The notes under the pieces were generated by a model. The model saw only the letters and a program-made list of their open reading frames with translations. It ran no database searches and had not been told where the DNA came from. Below are positions 42,459 to 51,613 of a DNA stretch of 64,000 bases, piece after piece. Each line of letters opens with the position of its first letter. The first letter of the stretch is position 1. This stretch comes from CAYPPG01 sp964412555 (GTDB lineage: Bacteria > Hinthialibacterota > Hinthialibacteria > Hinthialibacterales > Hinthialibacteraceae): the NCBI GenBank assembly GCA_964412555.1, contig CAYPPG010000011.1, positions 62,001 through 126,000 on the forward strand. The letters run 5' to 3'. A program made the translations under genes and the position numbers.

Positions 42459-44366
42459 TTAATACCCCGCTTCCTTATCCACCACATTCAACAACGGCTC
42501 CCCGTTGGCGAATCGCCGCACATTTTCACGAAACAGATACCACACTCGGACATCTTTCTCCACCGTCCGTCCGGACATGTGCGGTGTAATAATGACATTG
42601 TCCATTTTCCACATCGGATGATCGGAAGGCAGCGGTTCGGGATCGGTGACGTCCAAACCCGCCCCTGCGATTTTCCCGGTTTTCAACGCCTCGATCATGG
42701 CATCCTGATCGACGGTTTGCCCTCTTCCGATATTGATAAAAATCGCGGTGGGCTTCATCAACTCGAAACGTTTTTTGTCGATGTATTTATTCGTATGTTC
42801 AGTCAATGGAACGGTGGATACGACATAATCCGCTTCAGGCAGCAGTGCATCCAGTTCGTCCGGTTTGCCGATATGTCTAACATAGCGTGGTTTTTCCATG
42901 TCTTTCGGATCGATAGCAAAAATACGCATATCGAAACCGGCCGCCCGCTGCGCGACTTGGCTGCCGATTCCCCCCAATCCCAAGATCAGCATCGTTTTAT
43001 CTTTCAGTTCCGTCAGCCTGTGCCCGGGGACTTGCCGGAATTTCGGATCGAGGATTTGCTGCTTATATTGAGCGGCCAGTCCTTTGGAAAACATCAACGC
43101 CATCCCGATTACATGATCTGCGATGGGAGAACCATGCATCCCGCGCGCATTGGTTAGAATGACGTCGCTCTCCACAAATTCTGGGAATAAATAGTAATTC
43201 ACACCGGCCGTTCGCGAATGAACCCATCGTAATTTCTCGGCCGCTTCGAATTGTTCTTTGTTGATCGGACCCATCATACCGTCGACATCTTCGATTTTAC
43301 CGTTGATATCCCGCCTCGAATCGGCTTCGATAAATTCCAAGTTCGGCGCGACTAGTTTTAACTGTTGGATTTCACTTCGATCCAATCCCCGTACCAACAC
43401 TTTCTTCGGGGGTGTCCATCCGGGAGAGTCTTTTGTCGGTGACGGTCCCACTTGTAAATCCAATTCCACCAGTTCCAGCGGCGTGATTTGGCCGGTGATT
43501 TCTTTATACACATGCTCGATGTTGGCTGTACGCGGATCCACTCCCGTCCATTCCTTGTACATCGGAATGTCGATGGCTTCCTTTGTTTGTTCGAGAGATT
43601 TTCCCGCATCCACACATTTCTGAACTTGCTTGCGCAGCTCTATGAAATATTGTTTTTGTGTTTCTAAAAGATCTTTGCCGGTCAATTTTCCATGACCTGG
43701 CGCAACAGTTTCGATGTCAATTTCCTGCACTTCGGACAGGATCGCGATCCAGCTTTCCGAGATCGATTCACCCATATAATTGAATGCGCCATTGACACAT
43801 AGATCGCCGCTGAAAAGGATTTTCTCCTTCGGCAAATAGGCTACTGCATCACCTTTTGTATGCGCATGACCGAAATGCAATAACTCAACGCGATGCTCAC
43901 CGTCATCAAATACCATGGAATCGTCGAATAAAAGAGTGGCCGGCTCAAAATCTAGTTTTTGGTAGTCAGGTTTGTTTTTCACATAATTGTCATAGGATTT
44001 TTGATAGACCGGTTCAAGGAGTTTTTCCGCACAATTCCGCTGTGCGATGATCGTCGCACCGGCGTCGACAAATACATTGTTTCCCAGCGCATGGTCCCCA
44101 TGATGATGCGTGTCGAAAACAAACCGAATGGGTTTATCTGTTGTTCCACGGATATCCTCGATGACCTGTTCGGCGTGATCCGGAAAATTCGCGTCAATCA
44201 CCAGTACGTACTCGTTGAAAACAATCCACCCGTTATTGCAGCTGCGGTCATTGTATCGAAAAAAGACATCCGGGGCAATTTCCTGTGCATCAGCAAAGCC
44301 ATACAATGGCATAAGCGATAATGTGAATACCAAAGTCACCAATACTTGTTTCCAAAACCTGTTCAT
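42459..44366 (-). CDS. Exported fusion of metallo-beta-lactamase fold and D-2-hydroxyacid dehydrogenase
   Basis: 635 residues from the ATG at 44366 (MNRFWKQVLVTLVFTLSLMP), eight bases after AGGAGA; the longer open frame upstream runs through the promoter region and is rejected. A Sec signal peptide ends near FADAQE. The metallo-beta-lactamase part (about 30-280) has DTHHHGDHALGNN, GHAHTKGDAVAY, FSGDLCVNG and APGHGKLTG, a full zinc site. From about 325 a D-isomer hydroxyacid dehydrogenase follows: Arg in VHSRTAGVNY, LGLGGIGSQVAQRAAG, Glu in DVTDPEPLPSDHP and His in ITPHMSG. No frameshift or stop marks the joint. An NAD-dependent enzyme behind a Sec signal is odd. It is divergent from the SorC regulator gene and may belong to its regulon. 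Confidence 0.8.
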   Translation of the reverse strand: MNRFWKQVLVTLVFTLSLMPLYGFADAQEIAPDVFFRYNDRSCNNGWIVFNEYVLVIDANFPDHAEQVIEDIRGTTDKPIRFVFDTHHHGDHALGNNVFVDAGATIIAQRNCAEKLLEPVYQKSYDNYVKNKPDYQKLDFEPATLLFDDSMVFDDGEHRVELLHFGHAHTKGDAVAYLPKEKILFSGDLCVNGAFNYMGESISESWIAILSEVQEIDIETVAPGHGKLTGKDLLETQKQYFIELRKQVQKCVDAGKSLEQTKEAIDIPMYKEWTGVDPRTANIEHVYKEITGQITPLELVELDLQVGPSPTKDSPGWTPPKKVLVRGLDRSEIQQLKLVAPNLEFIEADSRRDINGKIEDVDGMMGPINKEQFEAAEKLRWVHSRTAGVNYYLFPEFVESDVILTNARGMHGSPIADHVIGMALMFSKGLAAQYKQQILDPKFRQVPGHRLTELKDKTMLILGLGGIGSQVAQRAAGFDMRIFAIDPKDMEKPRYVRHIGKPDELDALLPEADYVVSTVPLTEHTNKYIDKKRFELMKPTAIFINIGRGQTVDQDAMIEALKTGKIAGAGLDVTDPEPLPSDHPMWKMDNVIITPHMSGRTVEKDVRVWYLFRENVRRFANGEPLLNVVDKEAGY

Positions 44367-44562
44367 AATCATCTCCTGAATTGTAAAAAAAGGTAAACGA
44401 ATTATACATCGTTTTTCAAATCTTGCCCGTTCCATACATTCTTTTTCCAGGGACGTTGTCCACCGATTTTCTTCTTTCACTTTATTGGCTGCGTATGCAT
44501 TGATTTTTTTTACTTTGGTTCGATGGGCTGCTTCGCTTGCTTTTGGCACCGCTTGCAAGCGC

Positions 44563-44590
44563 TTTACAGAAAAGCAATCCGGTTCATAAT
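44563..44590 (+). promoter_or_regulatory. Promoter of the SorC regulator gene
   Basis: TTTACA (44563-44568), 16-bp spacer, CATAAT (44585-44590). Four to five of six bases match sigma-70 in each box. The operator begins seven bases downstream. Confidence 0.55.
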
Positions 44591-44597
44591 TGAGTGA

Positions 44598-44621
44598 TTG
44601 TTCAATTGCGAACAAATGTTC
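44598..44621 (+). promoter_or_regulatory. Operator TTGTTC-N6-GAACAAATGTTC, copy 1
   Basis: TTGTTC (44598-44603), spacer AATTGC, GAACAA (44610-44615) and ATGTTC (44616-44621). It holds two overlapping inverted repeats sharing the middle GAACAA half site. All 18 non-spacer bases are identical to the site upstream of the ABC transporter operon (55355-55378, minus strand). It sits at the expected transcription start of the SorC gene, so it probably serves autoregulation, and perhaps the divergent fusion gene. Confidence 0.8.
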
Positions 44622-44625
44622 ATAT

Positions 44626-45597
44626 ATGAGTCGAACCATGCCGATTTCAAGTAAAGATCATCGTTTTCTGTATAAAATAGCCAAAGCCTATTATGCGGAA
44701 GGATTGACACAACAAGCCATTTCCAAACGTTTTCGCATTTCTCGTCCCAAGGTCTCACGATTGCTCCAACAAGCCAAAGAGGAACGAATCGTCACGATTA
44801 CCTTATTCCCTCCTTCCGGTGATCACTCCGATCTCGAAAACAAATTGGAACAGCAATACGGCTTAGTTGAAGCCATTGTTGTGAGTGTCAGCGATGCGAA
44901 AAATCCTCATATCATCACGCGCGAATTAGGCCCTGCTGCGGCAGAGGTTCTGCTGCGGTCGATCAAAGGAAGCGAGACGATCGCCTTAGCGTGGGGACGC
45001 TCCATCTTGGGAATGGTGGAAGCGATTCCGATGCAATCCATGCAGGATTTGACCATTGTTCAGATGATCGGAGGACTCGGTTCGGAAAGTTCCGATGAAC
45101 ATTCGACAGAATTGGTGCGACGCGCCGCCCAAAAGCTCAATGCCGATTTTCGCCTCTTGTCTGCCCCAGGAATTATTTCCAATCACTCCGCTTTAAAAGC
45201 CTTGCAAACCGATTCGCATATTTCAGAAACTCTTACAATGGCTGCACAAGCGGAAATCGCCGTAGTTGGCTTAGGTGTTCTGAGTCCCGATTCCGTGTTG
45301 TTGAAAGGTGGAGAAATTCTAAGTAAAAGTGACGTTAAAACATTGATGAACGCAGGCGCAGTGGGAGATATCATTTTGCGTTTTATGGACGATCAGGGGA
45401 AACCACTGGATCTTGATGTGAATCACAGAATCTTGGGATTATCTTTATCCCAACTCAAAAGAATCCCCCGTGTAATCGCCGTCGCCGGAGGAGAAACCAA
45501 ATTCGAAATCATATTGGCAGCCCTGCGATCCAAAATTCTCAATGTTTTAGTGACAGATGCCGGCACTGCGAAACGGCTGGTAAAAAGCAATATTTAA
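44626..45597 (+). CDS. SorC-family sugar-binding transcriptional regulator
   Basis: 323 residues from the ATG at 44626 (or 319 from 44638); a longer frame would run through the operator. The N-terminal helix-turn-helix is GLTQQAISKRFRISRPKVSR. The C-terminal SorC sugar-phosphate-binding domain follows, with the pattern IALAWGRSILGMVEAI, VQMIGGLGS, GVLSPDSVLLKGG and GDIILRFMDDQGKPL, ending in VLVTDAGTAKRLV. Such regulators bind phosphorylated sugars or polyols as effectors. Downstream on the same strand lie an isomerase, two dehydrogenases and a kinase. Its operator is found before its own gene and before the ABC transporter operon. Confidence 0.9.
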   Translation: MSRTMPISSKDHRFLYKIAKAYYAEGLTQQAISKRFRISRPKVSRLLQQAKEERIVTITLFPPSGDHSDLENKLEQQYGLVEAIVVSVSDAKNPHIITRELGPAAAEVLLRSIKGSETIALAWGRSILGMVEAIPMQSMQDLTIVQMIGGLGSESSDEHSTELVRRAAQKLNADFRLLSAPGIISNHSALKALQTDSHISETLTMAAQAEIAVVGLGVLSPDSVLLKGGEILSKSDVKTLMNAGAVGDIILRFMDDQGKPLDLDVNHRILGLSLSQLKRIPRVIAVAGGETKFEIILAALRSKILNVLVTDAGTAKRLVKSNI

Positions 45598-45829
45598 ATT
45601 ATCCAAAAGGGGTTAAAGAAGATAGCCGGCGGGCAACGCCCCTGGAAAGAAAAGTTTTCAAGAAATACGCCCTGAAAGGGCAAAAGAAATCATCATTACC
45701 AGCCCTGAAAGGGCAAAAGAAGATAGCCAGCGGGCATCGCCCCTGGAAAAGAAAAAAGAAAAGTTTCAATAAATAACACGCCCTGAAAGGGCAAAAGAAA
45801 TTGCCATTCAACAAACGCAGAGGTTATCA
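45598..45829. repeat. CCCTGAAAGGGC palindrome cluster inside the sugar gene series
   Basis: Three copies of GCCCTGAAAGGGCAAAAG alternate with GGCGGGCAACGCCCCTGG-type blocks. The same two-part element recurs at 27299-27353 and 48866-49108. It separates the SorC gene from the SIS gene and may affect readthrough or message stability. Confidence 0.75.
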
Positions 45830-46429
45830 ATGCTTTATAAATACATCAAACAAGCCAACAAAATTCTCCAAAAAGAAACCCAAGCGATCCTCTCGATCAC
45901 TGAACAACTCGACAATTCGCTCGATCAAGCCATCGATCTGTTTTGTAACTGCCAGGGACACGTGATGATAACCGGTACAGGCACTTCACGCTTTGTCGCC
46001 GAACGAATCGCCCACTTATTCAACTGCTGCGGCACCCCGGCAATGTTCATCAACGCCGCCGACAGTTTACACGGCGGAGCGGGAGCGGTGACTGACAAAG
46101 AAGTTCTTTTCTGCATCTCCAAAGGCGGAAAAAGCGCAGAAATCAACGACTTCGCCAAAATCGCCAAATCACGCGGCGCAAAGCTGGTCGCATTGACCGA
46201 AAACCGTGAATCCCCTCTAGCAGAAATGAGCGATCTGATTCTGTGCATCCAAACACCTGAAGATGTTGATCCCTACGGCATGATCGCAACCGGAAGTTCA
46301 CTCGTCAACAGCGCTGTCGGAGACATTTTGTGTGTTCTATTGTTGGAAGCCCGTGGGTACACGAAAGAAAAATTCGGAGAGACTCACCCGGGTGGAGCGG
46401 TTGGAAAAAAATTGGAAGAGGAGAAATAG
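45830..46429 (+). CDS. SIS-domain sugar phosphate isomerase
   Basis: 199 residues, start ATG at 45830 (MLYKYIKQANKIL), weak GAGG upstream. It is one SIS domain: VMITGTGTSRFVAERIAHLF, FINAADSLHGGAGAVT, LFCISKGGKSAEINDFAKIA and LVALTENRESPLAEMSD, ending GETHPGGAVGKKL. The final motif is that of KdsD/GutQ-type arabinose-5-phosphate isomerases, but the CBS domains of KdsD are absent. Short relatives include hexulose-6-phosphate isomerases. It probably interconverts aldose and ketose phosphates made by the kinase at 49124. The gene is 17 bp before the alcohol dehydrogenase gene. Confidence 0.85.
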   Translation: MLYKYIKQANKILQKETQAILSITEQLDNSLDQAIDLFCNCQGHVMITGTGTSRFVAERIAHLFNCCGTPAMFINAADSLHGGAGAVTDKEVLFCISKGGKSAEINDFAKIAKSRGAKLVALTENRESPLAEMSDLILCIQTPEDVDPYGMIATGSSLVNSAVGDILCVLLLEARGYTKEKFGETHPGGAVGKKLEEEK

Positions 46430-46446
46430 TTTTTAAGGAGAAACAA

Positions 46447-47496
46447 TTGAAATCAGCATTTTTAATAGCACCCGAAAAAATCGAACTACGCGAAGTGCCA
46501 AAGCCAACTGTGCCGGAAGACGGTCTCTTGATGCAAGTGAAAAACTGCGGCATCTGCGGTTCCGATCTCCGCCGTTGGAAAGAAGGCCCTCCGCCGGACA
46601 TTGACGGCATTGTTCCCGGTCATGAAGCTTCCGGAATTGTCGTCGAAGCAGGAAAGAAAGTCCATCGATTTCAAGAAGGAGATTCCATCTCGATTGCCCC
46701 GGATATCCACTGCGGCCTCTGTTACTACTGCCGCCGTGGCATGTTCAATCTATGCGATGATTTACGCTTGATCGGCATCACCCCCGGATACCCCGGTGCT
46801 TTTTCCGAGTATATTCTACTCACAGGTGAAATCCTGCAAAACGGAATTGTCCACCGCATGCCCGACGGAATGGATTATCCCAGCGCCGCCTTTGCAGAAC
46901 CCTGCTGTTCGGTACTGGCCACACACCAAAAATTAGGTGACAGTTTGGATCAGGTCATTGTCGTCATCGGAGCCGGCCCCATCGGCTGCTTACTGGTTCA
47001 CCTCGCCAAAAAACGCGGTGCACGTGTCATTGTTTCCCAACGAAGCATCAGCCGGAAAAAAATGGTGGAATCATTTGATCCGGATTTGGTTGTCACCCCC
47101 TTAGAAACGGATGTCGTACAAGCGGTTCGCGATTTCACTGGCGGGATCGGCGCGGATGTTGTCATCTGCGCCAACCCGGTTGCGGAAACACAAACACAGG
47201 CGGTGGAAATGACTCGTAAGGGCGGTCAGATTCATCTCTTCGGCGGATTGCCAAAAGCCAATCCCATGACCACCTTGGATTCCAACAAAATCCATTATGG
47301 CGAAATGACGATTGTCGGAGATTTTTCCTATCACCCCAGCATTCACGAACTGGCTTTGAATGTATTGCACGAAGGCGTCATTCCCGCCGAACGGTTTATC
47401 ACCAAAATGTTCCCCCTGGACGGCATTCAAGAAGCGTTCGAAACCGCCGCTGCAGGAACAGAAATCAAAGTCATGATCGAAATGGAAAAGGATTAA
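46447..47496 (+). CDS. Zinc-dependent medium-chain alcohol/polyol dehydrogenase
   Basis: 349 residues from a TTG at 46447, six bases after AAGGAG; the longer frame starting upstream overlaps the SIS gene and lacks a ribosome binding site. The catalytic zinc site is present (NCGICGSDLRRW, GHEASGIVVEAG), as are four structural-zinc Cys (CGLCYYCRRGMFNLC) and the NAD motif VIGAGPIGCLLV. The type is that of sorbitol/threonine-like dehydrogenases. It probably oxidises a sugar alcohol or reduces its ketose. It follows the SIS gene and precedes the SAF-domain oxidoreductase by four bases, clearly one operon. Confidence 0.85.
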   Translation: MKSAFLIAPEKIELREVPKPTVPEDGLLMQVKNCGICGSDLRRWKEGPPPDIDGIVPGHEASGIVVEAGKKVHRFQEGDSISIAPDIHCGLCYYCRRGMFNLCDDLRLIGITPGYPGAFSEYILLTGEILQNGIVHRMPDGMDYPSAAFAEPCCSVLATHQKLGDSLDQVIVVIGAGPIGCLLVHLAKKRGARVIVSQRSISRKKMVESFDPDLVVTPLETDVVQAVRDFTGGIGADVVICANPVAETQTQAVEMTRKGGQIHLFGGLPKANPMTTLDSNKIHYGEMTIVGDFSYHPSIHELALNVLHEGVIPAERFITKMFPLDGIQEAFETAAAGTEIKVMIEMEKD

Positions 47497-47500
47497 AGAT

Positions 47501-48865
47501 ATGATCGGAATGCACCTGGAATTGCTTGAAAGAGAACAACAAAACCAGCCCGTAAAAATAGGCCTGATCGGTGCCGGTCAGATGGGCACCGACGTCATAG
47601 CGCAAGTCACCAAGATGAAAGGCATCGAAGTCGTTGCCGCCGCCGATATCGATATCGGCCGTGCAATCAATGCGTATAAAATCGGACAGGCGGAAGGAGA
47701 AACCGTCGTCGTAGAAACTCCCCAAGAAGCGGATGCGGCGGTTCATGCTGGCAAATACGCCATAGCCAAAGAGTACAGGATCATCACCGCCATGAAGAGC
47801 ATCGATGTCATGCTGGAATCGACCGGCATCCCCGAAATCGGCGCGATTGCCGCTCTGCAATCAACACGCAACGGCCAACAACTGGCTATGATGAATGTCG
47901 AAACCGACATCACGGTAGGCCCGATTCTCAACTGGTACGCCAAACAAAATGGTGTGCTGTATGCCCTGGCAGCCGGTGATGAACCCGCCGCCTGCAAAGA
48001 ACTTTTTGATTTCGCCGAGTCGCTTGGCTTTACCATCGTGGCCGCCGGCAAAGGGAAAAACAATCCCCTCGACCGCTACGCCCGCCCGGACGACCCCGCC
48101 TGGGCCAACGAAGCGGCACGCCGTGGATTGACCCCCACCATGCTGATCGAATTCGTCGACGGCAGCAAAACCATGATCGAAATGGCCGCCGTCTCCAACG
48201 CCACCGGCCTCATCCCGGATATCCGCGGTATGCACGGCCCGAACACCAACCGCGATGAATTGAACAAAGCCTTCGCGCTCCAAAATGACGGTGGGTGCTT
48301 GAGCCGTCCCGGATGCGTCGACTACGGAGTCGGCCATGTCGCTCCCGGTGTGTTCCTCATCGTCACCACGGATCACCCCCGCCTGCGCGAAGCCCTTGTC
48401 CTCCGCGATATGGGCCATGGCCCCTATTACACCCTCTTTCGCCCGTTCCATCTCTGCAGCATCGAAGTCCCTCTCACCTGCGCCATGCTGGCCATCCGAA
48501 AAAAATCGAATATGGAACCCCTGAACCGCTTGGTTTCCGAGGTCTTCGCAGTCGCCAAACGGGATTTACAACCAGGAGACAGCCTGGAGATGATCGGCGG
48601 CTCCGCATTCTACAGTTTGATCGATACATACGAGATCGCCAAACAGGAAAATCTACTCCCGATTGGCTTAGCCAAAGGAGCCATCGTGAAAAATACAATC
48701 CCCAAAGATCAACCCATCACCTATAAGGACGTCGAACTGCAAGAATCATCCACACTCATTCAACTCCGCCGCCTCCAAGACCAATGGATGGACAAATCAA
48801 TCACCGAAAACGATTTACAGCAAAAAATCAACGTACTCGCTAACCCTGAAGAGCGCGGAAGATAA
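47501..48865 (+). CDS. SAF-domain homoserine-dehydrogenase-like oxidoreductase (DXR-like/DRL type)
   Basis: 454 residues, AAGGA before the ATG. The N-terminal Rossmann motif KIGLIGAGQMGTDVIAQVTK is followed by a homoserine-dehydrogenase-like substrate part (MMNVETDITVGPIL, AAGKGKNNPLDRYARPDD, AAVSNATGLIPDIRGMHG). A SAF domain closes the protein (LPIGLAKGAIVKNTIPKD, ITYKDV). This is the COG4091 type. From what I know, one member, DRL of Brucella, acts as an alternative 1-deoxyxylulose-5-phosphate reductoisomerase, while other members have other or unknown roles. Here it sits between a polyol dehydrogenase and an FGGY kinase, so a phosphorylated pentose or tetrose is a likely substrate. The exact reaction is open. 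Confidence 0.75.
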   Translation: MIGMHLELLEREQQNQPVKIGLIGAGQMGTDVIAQVTKMKGIEVVAAADIDIGRAINAYKIGQAEGETVVVETPQEADAAVHAGKYAIAKEYRIITAMKSIDVMLESTGIPEIGAIAALQSTRNGQQLAMMNVETDITVGPILNWYAKQNGVLYALAAGDEPAACKELFDFAESLGFTIVAAGKGKNNPLDRYARPDDPAWANEAARRGLTPTMLIEFVDGSKTMIEMAAVSNATGLIPDIRGMHGPNTNRDELNKAFALQNDGGCLSRPGCVDYGVGHVAPGVFLIVTTDHPRLREALVLRDMGHGPYYTLFRPFHLCSIEVPLTCAMLAIRKKSNMEPLNRLVSEVFAVAKRDLQPGDSLEMIGGSAFYSLIDTYEIAKQENLLPIGLAKGAIVKNTIPKDQPITYKDVELQESSTLIQLRRLQDQWMDKSITENDLQQKINVLANPEERGR

Positions 48866-49108
48866 CAACCCACTAGCCCTGTAGGCGTGGAAGATGAATG
48901 CTCTTTAGCCCTGAAGGGGCGTAAGAGGATAGCCCAAGGGCAACGCCCTGGTGTACTTTAGCCCTGAAGGGGCATAAGAGGAAAGCCCAAGGGCAACGCC
49001 CTGGTGTACTTTAGCCCTGAAGGGGCATAAGAGGAAAGCCCAAGGGCAACGCCCTGGGATACGATATATATAAAGGAAGAAGCCCTGTAAGGGCGAAAGA
49101 AATATTCC
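48866..49108. repeat. CCCTGAAGGGGC palindrome cluster before the kinase gene
   Basis: Three near-identical blocks of about 64 bp, each with AGCCCTGAAGGGGC and AAGGGCAACGCCCTGG, then a last GCCCTGTAAGGGCGAAAG. Same family as 45598-45829. It splits the operon just before the kinase gene. Confidence 0.8.
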
Positions 49109-49123
49109 ATGGGAGAAAACACC

Positions 49124-50626
49124 ATGTCACTCATCGGCTTCGACATCGGAACCACCGGCTGCAAAGCCATCGCCTTTCAAACGGACGGAACTATCCTCGC
49201 ACACGCCCACCGCGAATATACCATCCAAACTCCCCACCCAACCTGGGCCGAACAAGACGCCGAAAACGTATTCCAATTGGCATGGCAATGCTTACAAGAG
49301 CTCGTTCCCAAAATCGCTCATTCCAATCCCCCAACCGCCATTGCCCTCTCCTGCCAAGGCGAGGCGATCATTCCCGTCGATGATAAAGGAAACCCCCTTC
49401 GTCCAGCGATCTTAGGCATGGATACCCGCACCGGTGAAGAAAACCGCTGGCTAACGGAAACCTTCGGCGCAGACACTCTCTTCCAACAAACCGGCATGCC
49501 CGTACACACTATCAACACCCTGCCAAAATTACTCTGGCTAAAAAAACATGAACCGGAGGTATTTAATAACGCTCATCAATTCCTGCTCTATGAAGACTTT
49601 TTTCTCCGCCGTCTCACCGGAAACGCCATAATCGGCCATTGCTTAGCCTCACGTACTCAAATGTACGACCTGGCAAACCAAAATTGGGCCTATGATATTC
49701 TGGAAAAGTGTGGAATCGAACCTACCCGCTTGGCGCGTCTTGCACCGATGGATATTGCTCCCGTTGGAATCTTACTGCCGGAATGGAAACAAAAACTGGG
49801 CTTATCAAACGACGTCCATTTTGTCAGTGGCGGCCACGATCAAGCCTGCGCTGCATTAGGAAGCGGCGTGATTGAATCCGGCAAAGCCATGGTCTCCACC
49901 GGCACGGCAGAGGTCGTCGAAGTCGCCATGGATTCCCCCACACTGAGTGATGCTTTGCAAAAAGGCAATATATCCATCTACCGCCATGTTGTCCCCAATC
50001 TCTATCTGACCATGACGCTCAATCACAGCGGTGGTTTGCTTCTTCGATGGTTCCGGGATGAATTTTGCGAAAACCATATCGAGGAAGCAAAAGCAAAAAA
50101 CATCGACACCTACGACCTGATCTTGAAGGACGCCCCCCAAGAACCCACATCCCTTTTCGTCCTCCCCCACTTCGCCGGCAGCGGAACTCCCTGGCTGGAT
50201 ACCGAATCCAAAGGAGCCATCTTAGGACTGACTTTTACCGATAATCGCGCGACCCTCGCCAAAGCGATCTTGGAAGGTCTCACCTTCGAACTGCGAATCA
50301 ACCTGGATTTAATACGCCAATCCGGCATCAAAATAAAAGAACTTCACGCCGTCGGCGGCGGAGCCAAAAGCGCATTATGGCTCCAACTCAAAGCCGATAT
50401 TTGCCAAATATCGCTACGGGTCCCTCAAGTAACCGAAGCCGCCTGCTTGGGAGCAGCACTGTTGGCCGGAACCGGAACCGGCATCTATCCCAACTTACAA
50501 ACAGCGGTTACTCAAACCGACAAAATGAAAAAAGAGGTTGAACCAAATCCGTCACAAATGAATGCGTACCAAAAACGCTACGAAACCTACAGTAATATCT
50601 ATCCCAAGATAAAAGAACTCTATTGA
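49124..50626 (+). CDS. FGGY-family carbohydrate kinase
   Basis: 500 residues from the ATG at 49124 (MSLIGFDIGTTGCKAIAFQT); GGGAGA lies eight bases before it, inside a longer frame starting at 49109. The phosphate-1 motif GFDIGTTGCKA, the ATP-site motif GGGAKSALWLQLKADI and the FGGY signature region (HFAGSGTPWLDTESKGAILG) are intact. The type is nearest to xylulokinase/gluconate-kinase relatives. It phosphorylates the imported sugar, polyol or ketose. It is the last gene on this strand; its stop is 3 bp from the stop of the convergent transporter operon. Confidence 0.9.
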   Translation: MSLIGFDIGTTGCKAIAFQTDGTILAHAHREYTIQTPHPTWAEQDAENVFQLAWQCLQELVPKIAHSNPPTAIALSCQGEAIIPVDDKGNPLRPAILGMDTRTGEENRWLTETFGADTLFQQTGMPVHTINTLPKLLWLKKHEPEVFNNAHQFLLYEDFFLRRLTGNAIIGHCLASRTQMYDLANQNWAYDILEKCGIEPTRLARLAPMDIAPVGILLPEWKQKLGLSNDVHFVSGGHDQACAALGSGVIESGKAMVSTGTAEVVEVAMDSPTLSDALQKGNISIYRHVVPNLYLTMTLNHSGGLLLRWFRDEFCENHIEEAKAKNIDTYDLILKDAPQEPTSLFVLPHFAGSGTPWLDTESKGAILGLTFTDNRATLAKAILEGLTFELRINLDLIRQSGIKIKELHAVGGGAKSALWLQLKADICQISLRVPQVTEAACLGAALLAGTGTGIYPNLQTAVTQTDKMKKEVEPNPSQMNAYQKRYETYSNIYPKIKELY

Positions 50627-50629
50627 AAC

Positions 50630-51613
50630 TCACACCGTCTCTACACGAATCTTCTTCCGTTTCAACGATTTCAAGTACCGATTCCGTTGGCTGTCGAGCA
50701 ATACAGCAAGAAAAATGATCATACTGGTGACCAACGGATACACATAAGGATTCGCCTGCAAAATCACCAAACCGTTATCAACGGTTTTGATCAATATAGC
50801 CCCCATGACCGTTCCCGGAAACACATTCCCTCGTCCGCCAAATAACGATGTCCCTCCCAGTACAGCAGCAGAAATCGCATCGAATTCCCGATTTTTCCCA
50901 AATTGCGGATTCACCGCCCCGGATTGCGCCAGAAGAATGAATCCGCCTACCGTTGCGCAAATCCCGCAAATGGTATAGACATAAAAAAGAATCCTTTCAG
51001 CGGGGATCCCCGCTTTCTTTGCCGCTTCCATATCATTTCCCACTGCATACACCTGCCGTCCGAAAGGCGTTCGTGTCAACACGAGATGAGCGGACAGCGT
51101 GATGAGCAGAAAAATCCAAACCGGCAACGGAATCATCGCAAAGGGAATGTTGGCAAACGTCAGCTTGTCCTGAATATTCATCGCTCGCGTCTGCGATACC
51201 CAAAGAGCTGTCCCCCGCCACAAAAAGAGCGCTGCCAACGTGACAATAAACGGCATCATCTTCAGCCGTGTGACAAAGAACCCATTCAGAAACCCACACA
51301 CCAATCCAACCAAGATCGCCGCAACAATCGCTGCCGCCAATGGATACCCCGAATAAATTAATTTCCCGGAAATCGCTGCGCATAGAAACATCACCGAGCC
51401 GACAGACAAATCGATCCCAGCAGTCAACAAAACGAACGTCATCCCAATCGCTACGATTCCGATAGCGGATGTTTGTATGACGATATTCAACATATTGTCA
51501 ATTTGGAAAAACCGCTCGGACATCATACTGAAAAAAAGCAGCACCAGCACAAACAACCAAATCGACGCGTGTTCCAAAATAAACAATATCGCAGCCCGTT
51601 GATTGAACCTCAC
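50630..51613 (-). CDS. Ribose-type ABC transporter permease (second)
   Basis: 327 residues with eight to ten hydrophobic segments. RbsC-family marks: GMTFVLLTAGIDLSVGSVMF, CGFLNGFFVTRLKMMPFIVT and AISAAVLGGTSLFGGRGNVF. Its ATG overlaps the stop of the ATPase gene by four bases (51610-51613), so it belongs to the same operon. Two different permease genes in one operon suggest a hetero-dimeric channel. It is the last gene, ending 3 bp from the convergent kinase gene. Confidence 0.9.
   Translation of the reverse strand: MRFNQRAAILFILEHASIWLFVLVLLFFSMMSERFFQIDNMLNIVIQTSAIGIVAIGMTFVLLTAGIDLSVGSVMFLCAAISGKLIYSGYPLAAAIVAAILVGLVCGFLNGFFVTRLKMMPFIVTLAALFLWRGTALWVSQTRAMNIQDKLTFANIPFAMIPLPVWIFLLITLSAHLVLTRTPFGRQVYAVGNDMEAAKKAGIPAERILFYVYTICGICATVGGFILLAQSGAVNPQFGKNREFDAISAAVLGGTSLFGGRGNVFPGTVMGAILIKTVDNGLVILQANPYVYPLVTSMIIFLAVLLDSQRNRYLKSLKRKKIRVETV

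Noticed and set aside
44367..44639. N-terminal extension of the metallo-beta-lactamase/dehydrogenase fusion
   Set aside because: It would cross the SorC promoter and operator; the ATG at 44366 has a good ribosome binding site and starts a signal peptide.
45599..45814. 71-residue open frame with FFCPFRA repeats on the minus strand
   Set aside because: It is a translation of the CCCTGAAAGGGC palindromes between the SorC and SIS genes.
47501..48865. Homoserine dehydrogenase of amino acid synthesis
   Set aside because: The SAF domain at the C-terminus and the sugar operon context fit the DXR-like/COG4091 type better than a biosynthetic enzyme with an ACT domain.
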